21,132 nucleotides of DNA, taken from the NCBI GenBank assembly GCA_036803025.1, contig DAIRVC010000032.1, positions 1 to 21,132 on the forward strand. The letters are read 5' to 3'. Shown piece by piece: positions 1 through 7,640 of this stretch. The number at the start of each line of letters is the position of its first letter. Within the stretch, counting starts at the first letter, position 1. The notes under the pieces were generated by a model. The model saw nothing but the letters and a program-made list of their open reading frames with translations. It was not told the origin of the DNA and searched no databases. The stretch comes from DAIRVC01 sp036803025 (GTDB taxonomy: Bacteria > Chloroflexota > Anaerolineae > Anaerolineales > E44-bin32). A program made the position numbers and the translations under genes.

Positions 1-663
1 GAGCTGCAGGTCATCAGCACGCGGCACAAGCGCGTGCTGCATGACGAGGTCCTGCCGGACATCCATGCCGCGTTGCTCACACTGCAGACCGGGGCCGAAG
101 TCGGCAACCCGGCCAGTGTGCTGGCTCTCAGCCGCGCGCACCGCACGATCTCCGAACTGTTGCAGACCGGCCCGCGCTCCATCGCCTCGGAACTGCAGAC
201 GCGCGGTCTCGTCGGGGCGTTGCGCGAGGCGGTACAGGGCGAGTTCGCCGGTGCCTTCGAATCGGTGACGTGGGATGTGGAGCCGGAGGTCGAGGGGCGC
301 TTGAGGGGCATCGGCGGGCAGCTGGCTGGCGAAGTGCTCTACTTCGCGGCGTTGGAGGCGGTGCGCAACGCGGCTCGCCCCGCCGCCGGCCGACAGGCCG
401 GCCGCCGCGTGCGGCTGCGAATCGCGGCGCGCTGGGAGAACGGCCTTTCGCTGACGGTCGCCGACGACGGCGTGGGGTTGGCCGGCAGCGCTACGGCGTT
501 CAGCGGCGAGGGATTGCTGTTGCACAGAACCATGATGGCCGTCGTTGGGGGCGAGCTGTCCGTCGGGCCGGCCGAAATCGGGGAGGGGACGGTGGTCAGG
601 CTTTGGGCCCCGGCCGGCGGGCTGCAGACTCTGGTTGAGGCCGTCACGCCGGACGCGGCCTGA
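1..663 (+). CDS. Sensor histidine kinase, C-terminal part (cut by left edge)
   Basis: The frame is open from the first base, so the gene starts outside the window. The first GTG at 34 is internal. Visible residues 8-25 contain an H-box of the HisKA_3 (NarX/DegS-like) kind, RHKRVLHDEVLPDIH, with the likely phospho-accepting His encoded at 40-42. The HATPase_c fold follows: an N-box-like ALEAVRNAAR, a G1 box VADDGVGL, and a G2-like GEGLLLHRTMMAVVGGEL near the end. Proteins of this family autophosphorylate and pass the phosphate to a LuxR/NarL-type response regulator. No sensor domain and no regulator are visible here. It converges on hypB. The family call is secure, but the signal sensed is unknown. 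Confidence 0.85.
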   Translation, partial: ELQVISTRHKRVLHDEVLPDIHAALLTLQTGAEVGNPASVLALSRAHRTISELLQTGPRSIASELQTRGLVGALREAVQGEFAGAFESVTWDVEPEVEGRLRGIGGQLAGEVLYFAALEAVRNAARPAAGRQAGRRVRLRIAARWENGLSLTVADDGVGLAGSATAFSGEGLLLHRTMMAVVGGELSVGPAEIGEGTVVRLWAPAGGLQTLVEAVTPDAA

Positions 664-717
664 CTGGCCTTCGACGATTCGGCGCGGGCTCCAACAGAGT
701 GGACTGACCGCGTCGAT

Positions 718-737
718 CGACGGCCTCAGGGCCGTCG
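718..737. terminator. Perfect hairpin between convergent kinase and hypB
   Basis: The arms cgacggcc and ggccgtcg (8 bp, perfect) enclose the loop tcag. It sits 55 nt after the kinase stop and its loop holds the hypB stop codon. There is no T-run on either side, so intrinsic termination is plausible but not shown. Confidence 0.35.
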
Positions 738-1412
738 TGGACTGCCCGCCGGCCGCGAGTGTCCACCAGCCGCGAGCCGAAGCCACTCGAACCAGGCTCC
801 CAATCCCTCACCCGTTCGACATGACACCGTGAAGCTCACCAGGCCCGGGTTGAGGATTTCGACCCCCTCGTGGAAGTACCGCATGTCGAAATCGACGTAG
901 GGGAGCAGGTCGATCTTGTTGATCAACAGGACGTCGATGCCGCGGTAGGTGCCCGGGTACTTGTACGGTTTGTCGGAGCCCTCGGGGACGGAGGCGACCA
1001 GCACGCTGCGGTGAGTTCCCAGGCGGAAAGCCGCCGGGCAGATCAGGTTGCCGACGTTCTCAACGAGGAGCAAGTCGATCCGCTCGAGGTCGATCTGTTC
1101 CAGGCCGCCGCGCAGCATGACCGCGTCCAGATGGCACTCACCGCCGGTGTTGACCTGCACTGCCTGGGCGCCGGCGGCGGCGGCGCGGTCGGCATCGATG
1201 CTGGTGGCCAGGTCGCCGTTGATCACCCCGATGCGCATCTCGCCGGACAATGCGCGCACGGTGCGTTCGACGATGGAGGTCTTGCCGGCGCCGGGCGAGG
1301 CCATCAGATTGACGGAGAACACGCCGGCGGCGTCGAGCCGCGCCCGGTTCTGATCGGCCACACGATCGTTGGCGCTGAGGATGTCCTCGACGACGGCGAT
1401 GCGCTCGGGCAT
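726..1412 (-). CDS. hypB: HypB, GTPase for nickel insertion
   Basis: A 228-residue GTPase that works with HypA to load Ni into [NiFe] hydrogenase precursors in the cytoplasm. A P-loop ASPGAGKTS lies at residues 38-46, NGDLATSIDADR at 65-76, the metal-site region GGECHLDA at 90-97 (C93, H94), NVGNLICPA with C125, and the G4-like NKIDLL at 165-170. It lacks both the N-terminal CxxCGC high-affinity nickel motif and a His-rich stretch, so it is the short form. The ATG at 1412 is chosen because GGAGGGG lies about 7 nt upstream; the open frame runs further but shadows hypA. hypA is 31 nt upstream in the same operon. The C-terminal tail (PAGSPRRP) looks extra. No hypC-F or hydrogenase is in view. 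Confidence 0.93.
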   Translation of the reverse strand: MPERIAVVEDILSANDRVADQNRARLDAAGVFSVNLMASPGAGKTSIVERTVRALSGEMRIGVINGDLATSIDADRAAAAGAQAVQVNTGGECHLDAVMLRGGLEQIDLERIDLLLVENVGNLICPAAFRLGTHRSVLVASVPEGSDKPYKYPGTYRGIDVLLINKIDLLPYVDFDMRYFHEGVEILNPGLVSFTVSCRTGEGLGAWFEWLRLAAGGHSRPAGSPRRP

Positions 1413-1443
1413 ACGCGTTCCCCTCCACTGCATCGGCAGCGGA

Positions 1444-1788
1444 TCAGGTCTCGATATCGATCGACTCGACCTGCAGCTGGTCGCCGCCGACGACGCGCAC
1501 GTGTCGTCCGCCGCAGGCCGGGCAGGCCAACTCTTCTTTGTCGGGCTGGTAGCGATGGTCGCAGTCCAGACAGAGCATCTCGACCGGGACACGCCGGAAG
1601 TGCAGCGCTGCGCCCTGGGCGATCGTGTCCTTGCTGATCATATCCCAGTAGAAGGCGACCGAGTCATCCACAATCGAGGACAGTTGCCCGATGACCAGGT
1701 ACAAGCCGCAGATACGCTGCGCGCCGGCCTGGCCTGCATGTCGCAAGGCAATCTCCAGGATGCTTTGGGTGACGGCTAGCTCGTGCAC
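1444..1788 (-). CDS. hypA: HypA, hydrogenase nickel chaperone
   Basis: A 114-residue zinc-containing nickel metallochaperone that delivers Ni with HypB. The start is a GTG, fixed by the obligatory N-terminal MHE (H2 is the family nickel ligand). The zinc finger is C73-x2-C76 and C89-x2-C92. Length is normal for HypA/HybF. It begins 14 nt after the stop of the multiheme cytochrome gene and has only a weak SD (GGTCGAG), which suggests translation coupled to the upstream gene. hypB follows 31 nt downstream. Together with CooC in the same strand run it points to nickel-enzyme maturation. The target enzyme is not in the window. Confidence 0.94.
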   Translation of the reverse strand: MHELAVTQSILEIALRHAGQAGAQRICGLYLVIGQLSSIVDDSVAFYWDMISKDTIAQGAALHFRRVPVEMLCLDCDHRYQPDKEELACPACGGRHVRVVGGDQLQVESIDIET

Positions 1789-1802
1789 GACTCGACCGTC
1801 GG

Positions 1803-3551
1803 TCAGTTCCCGACTTCGACCGTCTGGGAGGCGATGACGACCGGGAGGTTCGGCACCTGCTGGTAGTAGCTCAGGAAGCGCTGGACCTCGGGCGTGGCGT
1901 GGGCGGCGAGGTTCTGAGCCCAGCGGTATCCGACCGCCTGGTAGAGCAGCTCAACGGTGAGCGTGTACGGCGCAGAACCGCTGCCGACGTCGACCGAGTA
2001 CTGGATCCAATCCCCGCCGCCGACGAAGTTCTCGTCTTCGTAGGCCGAGCCGCGAACGGCGATATCCTCGTACGGGGCGTTCTTCTGGAAGCCGACCGGA
2101 AGCAGGCGGTTGTCCTTCAAATAGGCGGCCGCCCTGAGCAGCGAGGTGGTGACATCGGCTTCCGTATCACGCAGGATCGCCTCATAGATCTGAACCTGGT
2201 CTGCGCTGACGATCGCCTGGTAGTGCGGCTCGAAGGCGGCCGGATCGGCGTCGGCGTCGTTGCCGACAATCGAGCCGTCGGGGTTCAGCGCGCCCGATTC
2301 GAACACGACCTGTCCGTTCGCGTCCCGGACTACGAAGTGCAGCCAGGCGCGCCGGGAAGGGAAACCGGTGGGGAACTTGTGCCCGGTGAGCACCTCGATG
2401 AGCACGTTGGCTGTCAGGCGCGATCCCGAGAGCGTGACCTCGTTGACGGTCAGGCGGGCGGTGTCGTTCTGCAGCTGGCTGGCGGTATAGGCCAGGGTGG
2501 CGTCGAATTGCTCGGACGAGGCGGTGACTCCCAACTCCGCGCTGAAGGCCTGGAGGATGCGCAGCATGAACGTGTTCCCGCCCACAAAGACATGTTGGGA
2601 GAAGGGGCTGCGCAGGGTCGTGCTGGTGGTCGAGATGCGCACGCCGCCCTGGGCTGCAGGCATATGGCACTGCTGGCAGGTCGAGGTCCCGGGGGTGTCG
2701 CTGTAACCGTAGAACCACTCCAGGTACGTGACCTGTTCGGGGAATTGACCGGCGACCTGTCCGGTGGCATCCAGGTAGGGCGTGTAGAGCGTGTGGCAGG
2801 TGGCACAGAGCTCGGGCTGCGAAAGGTGCAGACCGCGGCCGTAGGGGATGGCCTGGGTGGGGATGAAGCCCGAAGCGATCTGCATGATCTCGGCCTGCTG
2901 CTCGTCGACACTGAACGGCCCGAAGATCAGGCGCTCGCCTGACGGAAGCAGGGTGTCGATCTCGAACTGGCCGCTGTAGCTGGCCGGGCCGAGCCCGGTC
3001 TCGCGGATCTGGTGGCACAGGGTGCAGGACACGCCGTCCATGGCCAGGCCGTGCAGCTCGTTGGCCGGATCGGCGAAGCCCTCACCCAATATCGCCGGCG
3101 GCTCGCCTTGGGCCGCGGCGGTGAAGCGCGCCATCGGCATGTGGCAGGTGGCGCACTGGTCTTCGATGGTCGCCTGGAGCTCGGGGTGGGCGGCCACCTC
3201 GGCGCTCAACGACGCCAGCCAGTACGGGTCCCGCGCGGCATTGGCCATCATTGTCGAGCGCCAGGCGGAATCGAGCGAGACGTCCGCTCCGGTGTCGTCG
3301 GTCATATTGGTGTGGCACGGGGAGCACGCTCCGGAGGCGGAGAAGTACTGCTGGCGGTCCGTGAGCAACGGCAACCCGGCCGCGCCGGAGGCGCTTTCAG
3401 GCTCGGTCGGTGTGACGATCGGTGTCGCCGTCGGCGGCGGCGTCGTCGTCGGGCGAGCCGGGCTCGGCGCCTGCGTGGGCGGCGGGGCGGCTTGGCTGAC
3501 ACAGGCGGCCAAGGCCAGGGCGGCCAACACGAACAAGCTGACGGTCCTCAT
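1803..3551 (-). CDS. Five-heme c-type cytochrome lipoprotein
   Basis: A 582-residue exported protein. Residues 1-17 form a lipoprotein signal ending in the lipobox LAAC (C17), followed by a Pro/Thr linker at about 22-50. Five CxxCH heme sites are visible: CSPCH 76-80, CATCH 133-137, CTLCH 176-180, CATCH 249-253 and CQQCH 292-296. Further His residues, such as in FSQHVFVGGN, could be distal ligands. The last ~280 residues have no heme site and look beta-rich, with the conserved-looking segment LTGHKFPTGFPSRRAW. It is likely a membrane-attached electron carrier or oxidoreductase on the outer face. The exact family and substrate are not recognised. The start has GGAG 9 nt upstream. It lies 27 nt after the aminopeptidase gene and 14 nt before hypA. 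Confidence 0.85.
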   Translation of the reverse strand: MRTVSLFVLAALALAACVSQAAPPPTQAPSPARPTTTPPPTATPIVTPTEPESASGAAGLPLLTDRQQYFSASGACSPCHTNMTDDTGADVSLDSAWRSTMMANAARDPYWLASLSAEVAAHPELQATIEDQCATCHMPMARFTAAAQGEPPAILGEGFADPANELHGLAMDGVSCTLCHQIRETGLGPASYSGQFEIDTLLPSGERLIFGPFSVDEQQAEIMQIASGFIPTQAIPYGRGLHLSQPELCATCHTLYTPYLDATGQVAGQFPEQVTYLEWFYGYSDTPGTSTCQQCHMPAAQGGVRISTTSTTLRSPFSQHVFVGGNTFMLRILQAFSAELGVTASSEQFDATLAYTASQLQNDTARLTVNEVTLSGSRLTANVLIEVLTGHKFPTGFPSRRAWLHFVVRDANGQVVFESGALNPDGSIVGNDADADPAAFEPHYQAIVSADQVQIYEAILRDTEADVTTSLLRAAAYLKDNRLLPVGFQKNAPYEDIAVRGSAYEDENFVGGGDWIQYSVDVGSGSAPYTLTVELLYQAVGYRWAQNLAAHATPEVQRFLSYYQQVPNLPVVIASQTVEVGN

Positions 3552-3578
3552 TGCGGTCGTCTCCGTCCTTTGGGCCCA

Positions 3579-4685
3579 TCAGACCCGGAAGCTGCCATCC
3601 TTGAAGATCAGCGAGCCGTCGGCGACGATCTCGCCGCCGCGCATATCGCAAATCATGTCCCAATGGATGGCACTCTGATTTCCGCTGCCCGTCTCCGGGT
3701 AGCCGGCCCCCAGGGCTACATGCATGGTCCCGCCGATCTTCTCATCGAACAGGATGCTTCGCGTGAAGCGGGTGATGCCGTAGTTCAGCCCGAAGGCGAA
3801 CTCTCCCAGGTAGCGTGCGCCCGGGTCGCTGTCGATCATCTCCAGCAGGTAGTCCTGGTTTTGGCGGGCACCGGCCTGGGTGAGGCGCCCGTCGGTGAAG
3901 TGCAGCTCGACGCCGTCTACCTCGTGGCCTTCATGGATGGCCGGATAGGTGAAGCGAATCCAGCCGTTGACCGAGTCCTCGACCGGACCGGTGAAGATCT
4001 CGCCGTCGGGCATGTTGTGCCTGCCGCAGGAGTTGAGGAACGTGCGCCCCTTGATCGAAAGCCGCAGGTCGCAGTTGGGGCCGCGGGCGACGATCTGATC
4101 GTGCCCCTTGAGCGCTTCCACGATGCGCTGCTGCTCTGTCTGCACGGACCGCCAGTAGGCGATGGGATCGGCGGTGCCCTCGTCGACATGGCAGGCCCGG
4201 TAGACGAAGTCCTCGAACTCGGCCAGGCTCATGCCGGCGTCCTGGGCGTAGGCCTGGGTGGGAAACAGTGTGGTGACCCAGCGGAAGGCGCCGGCCGCCC
4301 CGCGCCTCATCTGCACCTCGATGATCTTGCCGATAGCTTTCTGCCTGCGGGTGAAGCGAGCATTGTCGAGGTTGGAGAACGTCTGGGTATTGGATTCCGA
4401 ATAGATGCGCACACGGGCTTCGAAGCTGTCGTAGGCCATCTTGCGGAACGTAGGCACGAGGTCGATCTGGCCGTCGTTGCCTTGTGCCACCAAGATCTCC
4501 TCGGACCCAGGCAGGGTGAGCAGGATGTCCGGCAGCCCGCCAGCCTGCAGCGCGGCCTCGTACAGGGCCAGGACAAACGGCCCGGCAGGCGGTTCGGCTT
4601 CGAGCAGGATGCGGTCCCCGGCGGCGACGGCGGTGGAGTACTGAACGATCAAGCGAGCCAGCTTGACAACGCGTGCATCCGACAT
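3579..4685 (-). CDS. M29-family metallo-aminopeptidase
   Basis: A 368-residue enzyme of the AmpS/AmpT (thermophilic aminopeptidase, peptidase M29) family, which removes N-terminal residues from peptides in the cytoplasm using two divalent metal ions. The expected ligands can be placed: E229 in MPDGEIFTGP, E295 in GEFAFGLN, H322 in GGTMHVALGAGYP, and H341 and D343 in IHWDM, with catalytic-type Y329. The spacing of E229 to E295 (66 residues) and H322 to Y329 (7) fits the family. The ATG at 4685 follows a GAGGG about 7 nt upstream; the longer open frame overlaps cooC and is not needed. It probably has its own promoter (TATAAT at 4722-4727). It is followed by the multiheme cytochrome, a pairing with no obvious functional link. 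Confidence 0.92.
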   Translation of the reverse strand: MSDARVVKLARLIVQYSTAVAAGDRILLEAEPPAGPFVLALYEAALQAGGLPDILLTLPGSEEILVAQGNDGQIDLVPTFRKMAYDSFEARVRIYSESNTQTFSNLDNARFTRRQKAIGKIIEVQMRRGAAGAFRWVTTLFPTQAYAQDAGMSLAEFEDFVYRACHVDEGTADPIAYWRSVQTEQQRIVEALKGHDQIVARGPNCDLRLSIKGRTFLNSCGRHNMPDGEIFTGPVEDSVNGWIRFTYPAIHEGHEVDGVELHFTDGRLTQAGARQNQDYLLEMIDSDPGARYLGEFAFGLNYGITRFTRSILFDEKIGGTMHVALGAGYPETGSGNQSAIHWDMICDMRGGEIVADGSLIFKDGSFRV

Positions 4686-4721
4686 CGCGGCCCTCGGGAC
4701 TGGAGCGGAGTAGAGCGGGCG

Positions 4722-4727
4722 ATTATA
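4722..4727 (-). promoter_or_regulatory. Extended -10 box for the aminopeptidase operon
   Basis: On the minus strand the sequence reads TGCTATAAT, an exact extended -10 (TGnTATAAT), 36 nt before the ATG at 4685 and just after the cooC stop. No good -35 is seen, as expected of extended -10 promoters. It would let the aminopeptidase, cytochrome and hypAB genes be expressed separately from metVF-cooC. Confidence 0.55.
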
Positions 4728-4758
4728 GCACCGGACCTGGGGGTCGGCGCCGCAGGGG

Positions 4759-5541
4759 TCAGGCGGGCGGGCGCGAAGCGAGGATGCTTTCGGCGATCTG
4801 CCGCGCCGTCTGGGCCAAGCCGGGCGAAAGGTCGGAAACCGGCAGGCCGCGCCGATCGGCATCCCGCACGGCCGGGTCGTCGCCCAGATAACCGAGGACG
4901 GGCAGCCCCGGCGAGCGCTGGGCGATGAACTCCTGGTCGGCCGGGCCCTGAACCTTGCTCCCGACCAGGAACAGGCGTGTCAGGCGCAAGTCGCCGGCCA
5001 GGCGCTTGATCTGGGCGGCGGTGTCCAGGCTGCGGGCGGTCGGTTCGACCACGATCAGCATCGCGTCGACCGCGTCGGCGGTGGCGCGTCCGAGGTGCTC
5101 GACCCCGGCGTACATGTCCAGCAGGACGAGCTCGTTGCGGCGCAGCAGGATGTGGGTGGTCAGGGTGCGCAGCACGGCGCTTTCGGGGCAGATGCAGCCG
5201 GCCCCGCCCAGCTCGACGGCGCCCAGGGCTAGCAAGCGGATGCCGCGGTGCACGGCCGAGAAGCGATCGGGGAGGTCGTCGACGCGCGGGTTGAGCTTGA
5301 AATAGCCTCCCACCGTCCCGGGCTGCGCGCCGGTGCGCTCGTAGATCAGCGCTTCCATGTCGGCGATCGGCTCGATCTTGGCGATCAGTTCAGGGGGAAA
5401 ACCGAGCGCCGCGCCCAGGCACGGCGACGGATCGGCGTCGATGGCCAGCACCTGATAGCCGAGGTCGGTGAAGGTGTAGGCCAGCAGGCTGGTCAGCGTG
5501 GTCTTGCCGACACCGCCCTTGCCGGTGACCGCGATCTTCAC
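4759..5541 (-). CDS. cooC: CooC-type nickel-insertion ATPase
   Basis: A 260-residue MinD/ParA-like ATPase of the CooC/AcsF group, which supports nickel loading of CO dehydrogenase or acetyl-CoA synthase. The deviant Walker A GKGGVGKTT spans 7-15, LAIDADPSP 32-40, and the diagnostic metal-binding CxC is in GGAGCICPES (C116, C118). The later segment LLDMYAGVEHLGRAT (140-154) fits the switch region of CooC proteins. The start is a GTG whose last two bases plus the next base form the TGA stop of the HdrC-like gene (GTGA overlap), so translation is coupled. Its operon partners (MetVF, HdrC-like) fit the methyl branch of the Wood-Ljungdahl pathway. CODH/ACS genes are not in this window. A related CooC-like protein with another client cannot be excluded. 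Confidence 0.9.
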   Translation of the reverse strand: MKIAVTGKGGVGKTTLTSLLAYTFTDLGYQVLAIDADPSPCLGAALGFPPELIAKIEPIADMEALIYERTGAQPGTVGGYFKLNPRVDDLPDRFSAVHRGIRLLALGAVELGGAGCICPESAVLRTLTTHILLRRNELVLLDMYAGVEHLGRATADAVDAMLIVVEPTARSLDTAAQIKRLAGDLRLTRLFLVGSKVQGPADQEFIAQRSPGLPVLGYLGDDPAVRDADRRGLPVSDLSPGLAQTARQIAESILASRPPA

Positions 5542-5978
5542 GATCCCTCCTCCCGCTTCGCGCCGGCCGTTTCGCAGGCGGGCGATTCCGCCTCCGAGCG
5601 CAGGCCGCGCACCTCCGCTTCGCTGCGCAGGGCCAGCATCACGGAGGTCAGGTCGATTCCGGAGCGGCAGAGAGTATAGCCTTCCAGAAGGTCATCGCAT
5701 GCCCACAGCGTGCGGTTGGTCATCGCCGAGGCGTCGTCGCGCAGGGCGGCCTGGATGATCTGCCCGAAGGTCAGGTCCATCCCCGGGCGCAGGTAGCGTT
5801 CGCAGCGGGAGCAGAAGCTGCACTTGGCCACATCCTGTCCGGCGCTGTTGAGGACGATCGAGCGCAGGGCGCGGCGGCCATTCCCGCCAAGGGAAGGTTG
5901 CACTGGCGGCCGGTCTTCCGCCGGCCGCCAGTTGCTGGGGCTCTTGCCGTGTGTGGGAGAAGGCGGGAGGACGCTCAT
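5538..5978 (-). CDS. Degenerate HdrC-like iron-sulfur protein
   Basis: A 146-residue protein that aligns by eye with heterodisulfide reductase subunit C, a small two-[4Fe-4S] electron carrier. Cluster site 1 reads C53-xx-C56-xx-C59-xxx-L63-R-P, where a fourth Cys is expected at 63. Site 2 reads C94-xx-L97-xx-G100-xxx-C104, where Cys is expected at 97 and 100. The helix after each site is HdrC-like (DLTFGQIIQAALRDD, and GIDLTSVMLALRSEAE, compare typical ITDVMNALR). The N-terminal ~50 residues are Pro/Ser-rich and the tail repeats LRSEAE. The ATG overlaps the metVF stop (ATGA) and the stop overlaps the cooC GTG, so it is the middle gene of a coupled trio. It is probably a partner of MetVF. Function is inferred from position, and the clusters may be partly lost. 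Confidence 0.72.
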   Translation of the reverse strand: MSVLPPSPTHGKSPSNWRPAEDRPPVQPSLGGNGRRALRSIVLNSAGQDVAKCSFCSRCERYLRPGMDLTFGQIIQAALRDDASAMTNRTLWACDDLLEGYTLCRSGIDLTSVMLALRSEAEVRGLRSEAESPACETAGAKREEGS

Positions 5979-7423
5979 GCAGCTGCGACGGCCGCCGCGC
6001 TGGGGAGTTCCTTCTTCGGCAGCGGCTTGGGAATGCCCGACTCCTCGATCAGCCGCGGGACGATCTCCTCCCAGTGCACGGCCATGATGTGCATGCCGTG
6101 CACTCCGGGTGTCTTGCGGATCTTCTCGATGAGCTCGAGGGAAATCGCTACGCCCTCTTCCGCCTGATCCTTGGCGCTGTCCATGCGCCGGACGATCTCG
6201 GGCGGGACGACCACGCCGGGCACCTCTTCGGCCATATAGTGCGCCGCCTTGGCGCTCTTGAGCGGGATCAGCCCGACCAGGATATAGACCTTGTCGAGGA
6301 TGTTGCGCTTGTCGACGGCTTCGATCCACTCGAGGAAGCGGTCGTAGTCGAAGACCGGCTGGGTTTGGATGAACTGCGCGCCGGCGTTGACCTTCTTCTC
6401 CTCGCGGATGGCCTCATAGCGCGGGCGGGCAGCATACGGGTTGGCCGCCGCGCCCAGAAAGAACTGCGGCGGGGTCTTGATCTCCCGCCCGTCGAGGTAG
6501 ATGCCCTCGTCGCGCATGCGCCGCAGCATCCACAGCAACTGGATGGCGTCCATGTCGTTCTGCACCGGCCGCGGCACCGGCCCCGGGCCGAGACGCAGAT
6601 GATCGCCGCTCAGGCACAGGATGTTGCGGATGCCCAGCGCGGCCGCACCCATCGCCTCGGACTCGAGGGCGTAGCGGTCCCGATCGCGCGTCTGCAGCTG
6701 CATGACCGGCTCCAAGCCGGTCTCCATGCACAGCTTGGCCGAGGCCAGGCTGCTCACCCGGGGCGAGGCTGAGGCATTGTCGGTGAAATTGGCGGCTGGC
6801 ACCCAGCCCTGCAGCATCTTGGCCTTCTTGGTCAGCTGGGCATAGTTGATGGACAGGGGAGGCGCGATCTCGGCCGTGACCGTGAATTGGCCGGTCTGCA
6901 GGTGCTGCTGGAGATACGAGACCGGTTCCGAGTGCGCTGGCGGGTGGTACTGGTCATCGCCGCGCCACCAATCGGGCTGGCGCAGCTCGTAGAAGGCCCG
7001 GTTCAGTGTCTCGCCGACATGACCGCGTTCGAACTTGTACTTGGTCATGTGCCGGAACAGGTCTAGCCACGTCTCGTGCCCCGCCTGCCGGCCGTCGATC
7101 GGAGCCTGCACTTCCAGCAGCTTGTCAATCGTGTTCAGGCGCTCGGAGCGTTCGTAGATCTTGAACCAGGTGCAGGGGCGCGTCTCGTCGACGTAGCAGT
7201 GTTCAGGGGTCGATCCGCCGCACGGCCCGTTGCGCAGGCCCTTGGGGCAGGTCATCGGACAGATGAAGGCGGTCTCCTGCAGGATGCAGTTTCCGCACAT
7301 GCGGCAGCTGAACAGGACGCTCTTGAGGTCCCGTTCGAAGACGGTGAAGGCGCGCACCGGGAGCGAGTCGCGTTTGTAGGGATAGTATGGCGGCTGGTAT
7401 CGGCGAGGCGAGAAGAGCGACAT
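5975..7423 (-). CDS. Fused MetV-MetF methylene-THF reductase
   Basis: A 482-residue fusion. Residues ~1-110 are the MetV-type (MTHFR C-terminal/zinc-finger) domain with Cys 40, 43, 46, 55, 59, 68, 76 and 84; the core reads CRMCGNC, then CPMTCPKGLRNGPCGG. Residues ~176-465 are the MetF TIM barrel, starting at FTVTAEIAPP and with NFTDNASASPR and NILCLSGDH for flavin and folate binding. It reduces 5,10-methylene-THF to methyl-THF, and in Wood-Ljungdahl organisms it feeds the corrinoid protein and ACS. In acetogens MetV and MetF are usually separate subunits that join Hdr- or Rnf-type partners; here they are one chain, followed by the HdrC-like gene. The ATG at 7423 has AGGAG about 8 nt upstream. 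The Ala-rich C-terminal tail is unremarkable. A 217-nt untranslated gap precedes it. Confidence 0.92.
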   Translation of the reverse strand: MSLFSPRRYQPPYYPYKRDSLPVRAFTVFERDLKSVLFSCRMCGNCILQETAFICPMTCPKGLRNGPCGGSTPEHCYVDETRPCTWFKIYERSERLNTIDKLLEVQAPIDGRQAGHETWLDLFRHMTKYKFERGHVGETLNRAFYELRQPDWWRGDDQYHPPAHSEPVSYLQQHLQTGQFTVTAEIAPPLSINYAQLTKKAKMLQGWVPAANFTDNASASPRVSSLASAKLCMETGLEPVMQLQTRDRDRYALESEAMGAAALGIRNILCLSGDHLRLGPGPVPRPVQNDMDAIQLLWMLRRMRDEGIYLDGREIKTPPQFFLGAAANPYAARPRYEAIREEKKVNAGAQFIQTQPVFDYDRFLEWIEAVDKRNILDKVYILVGLIPLKSAKAAHYMAEEVPGVVVPPEIVRRMDSAKDQAEEGVAISLELIEKIRKTPGVHGMHIMAVHWEEIVPRLIEESGIPKPLPKKELPSAAAVAAA

Positions 7424-7640
7424 GTCGTTTGCTCCTGGGCGGGAGCCTGCAGCGCAGGGCCGGGCCGACCTCACCGGCCGTCCGGGCTGCGAAACCCCGA
7501 CGGTGACCGCGGCACGAATCGGCGGATTCCTACCCGATAGGCTAGACATCGCCACCGGTCACGGCCAGTGCCGGAAGTCACCAGGGGCCAGGGATGTTCT
7601 TCTGCGCACCCGGCCTAGCGAGTCGACCGGCGGGCGAACC

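Noticed and set aside
3012..4928. 638-codon open frame on the plus strand
   Set aside because: It lies antisense to the M29 aminopeptidase and the cytochrome gene, both with clear family motifs. Its Gly/Arg/Ala/Val-rich translation has no domain and reflects high third-position GC of the real genes.
5978..6329. N-terminal extension of the HdrC-like frame
   Set aside because: It is an out-of-frame Arg/Gly-rich reading of the metVF coding region. The ATG at 5978 overlapping the metVF stop is the natural start.
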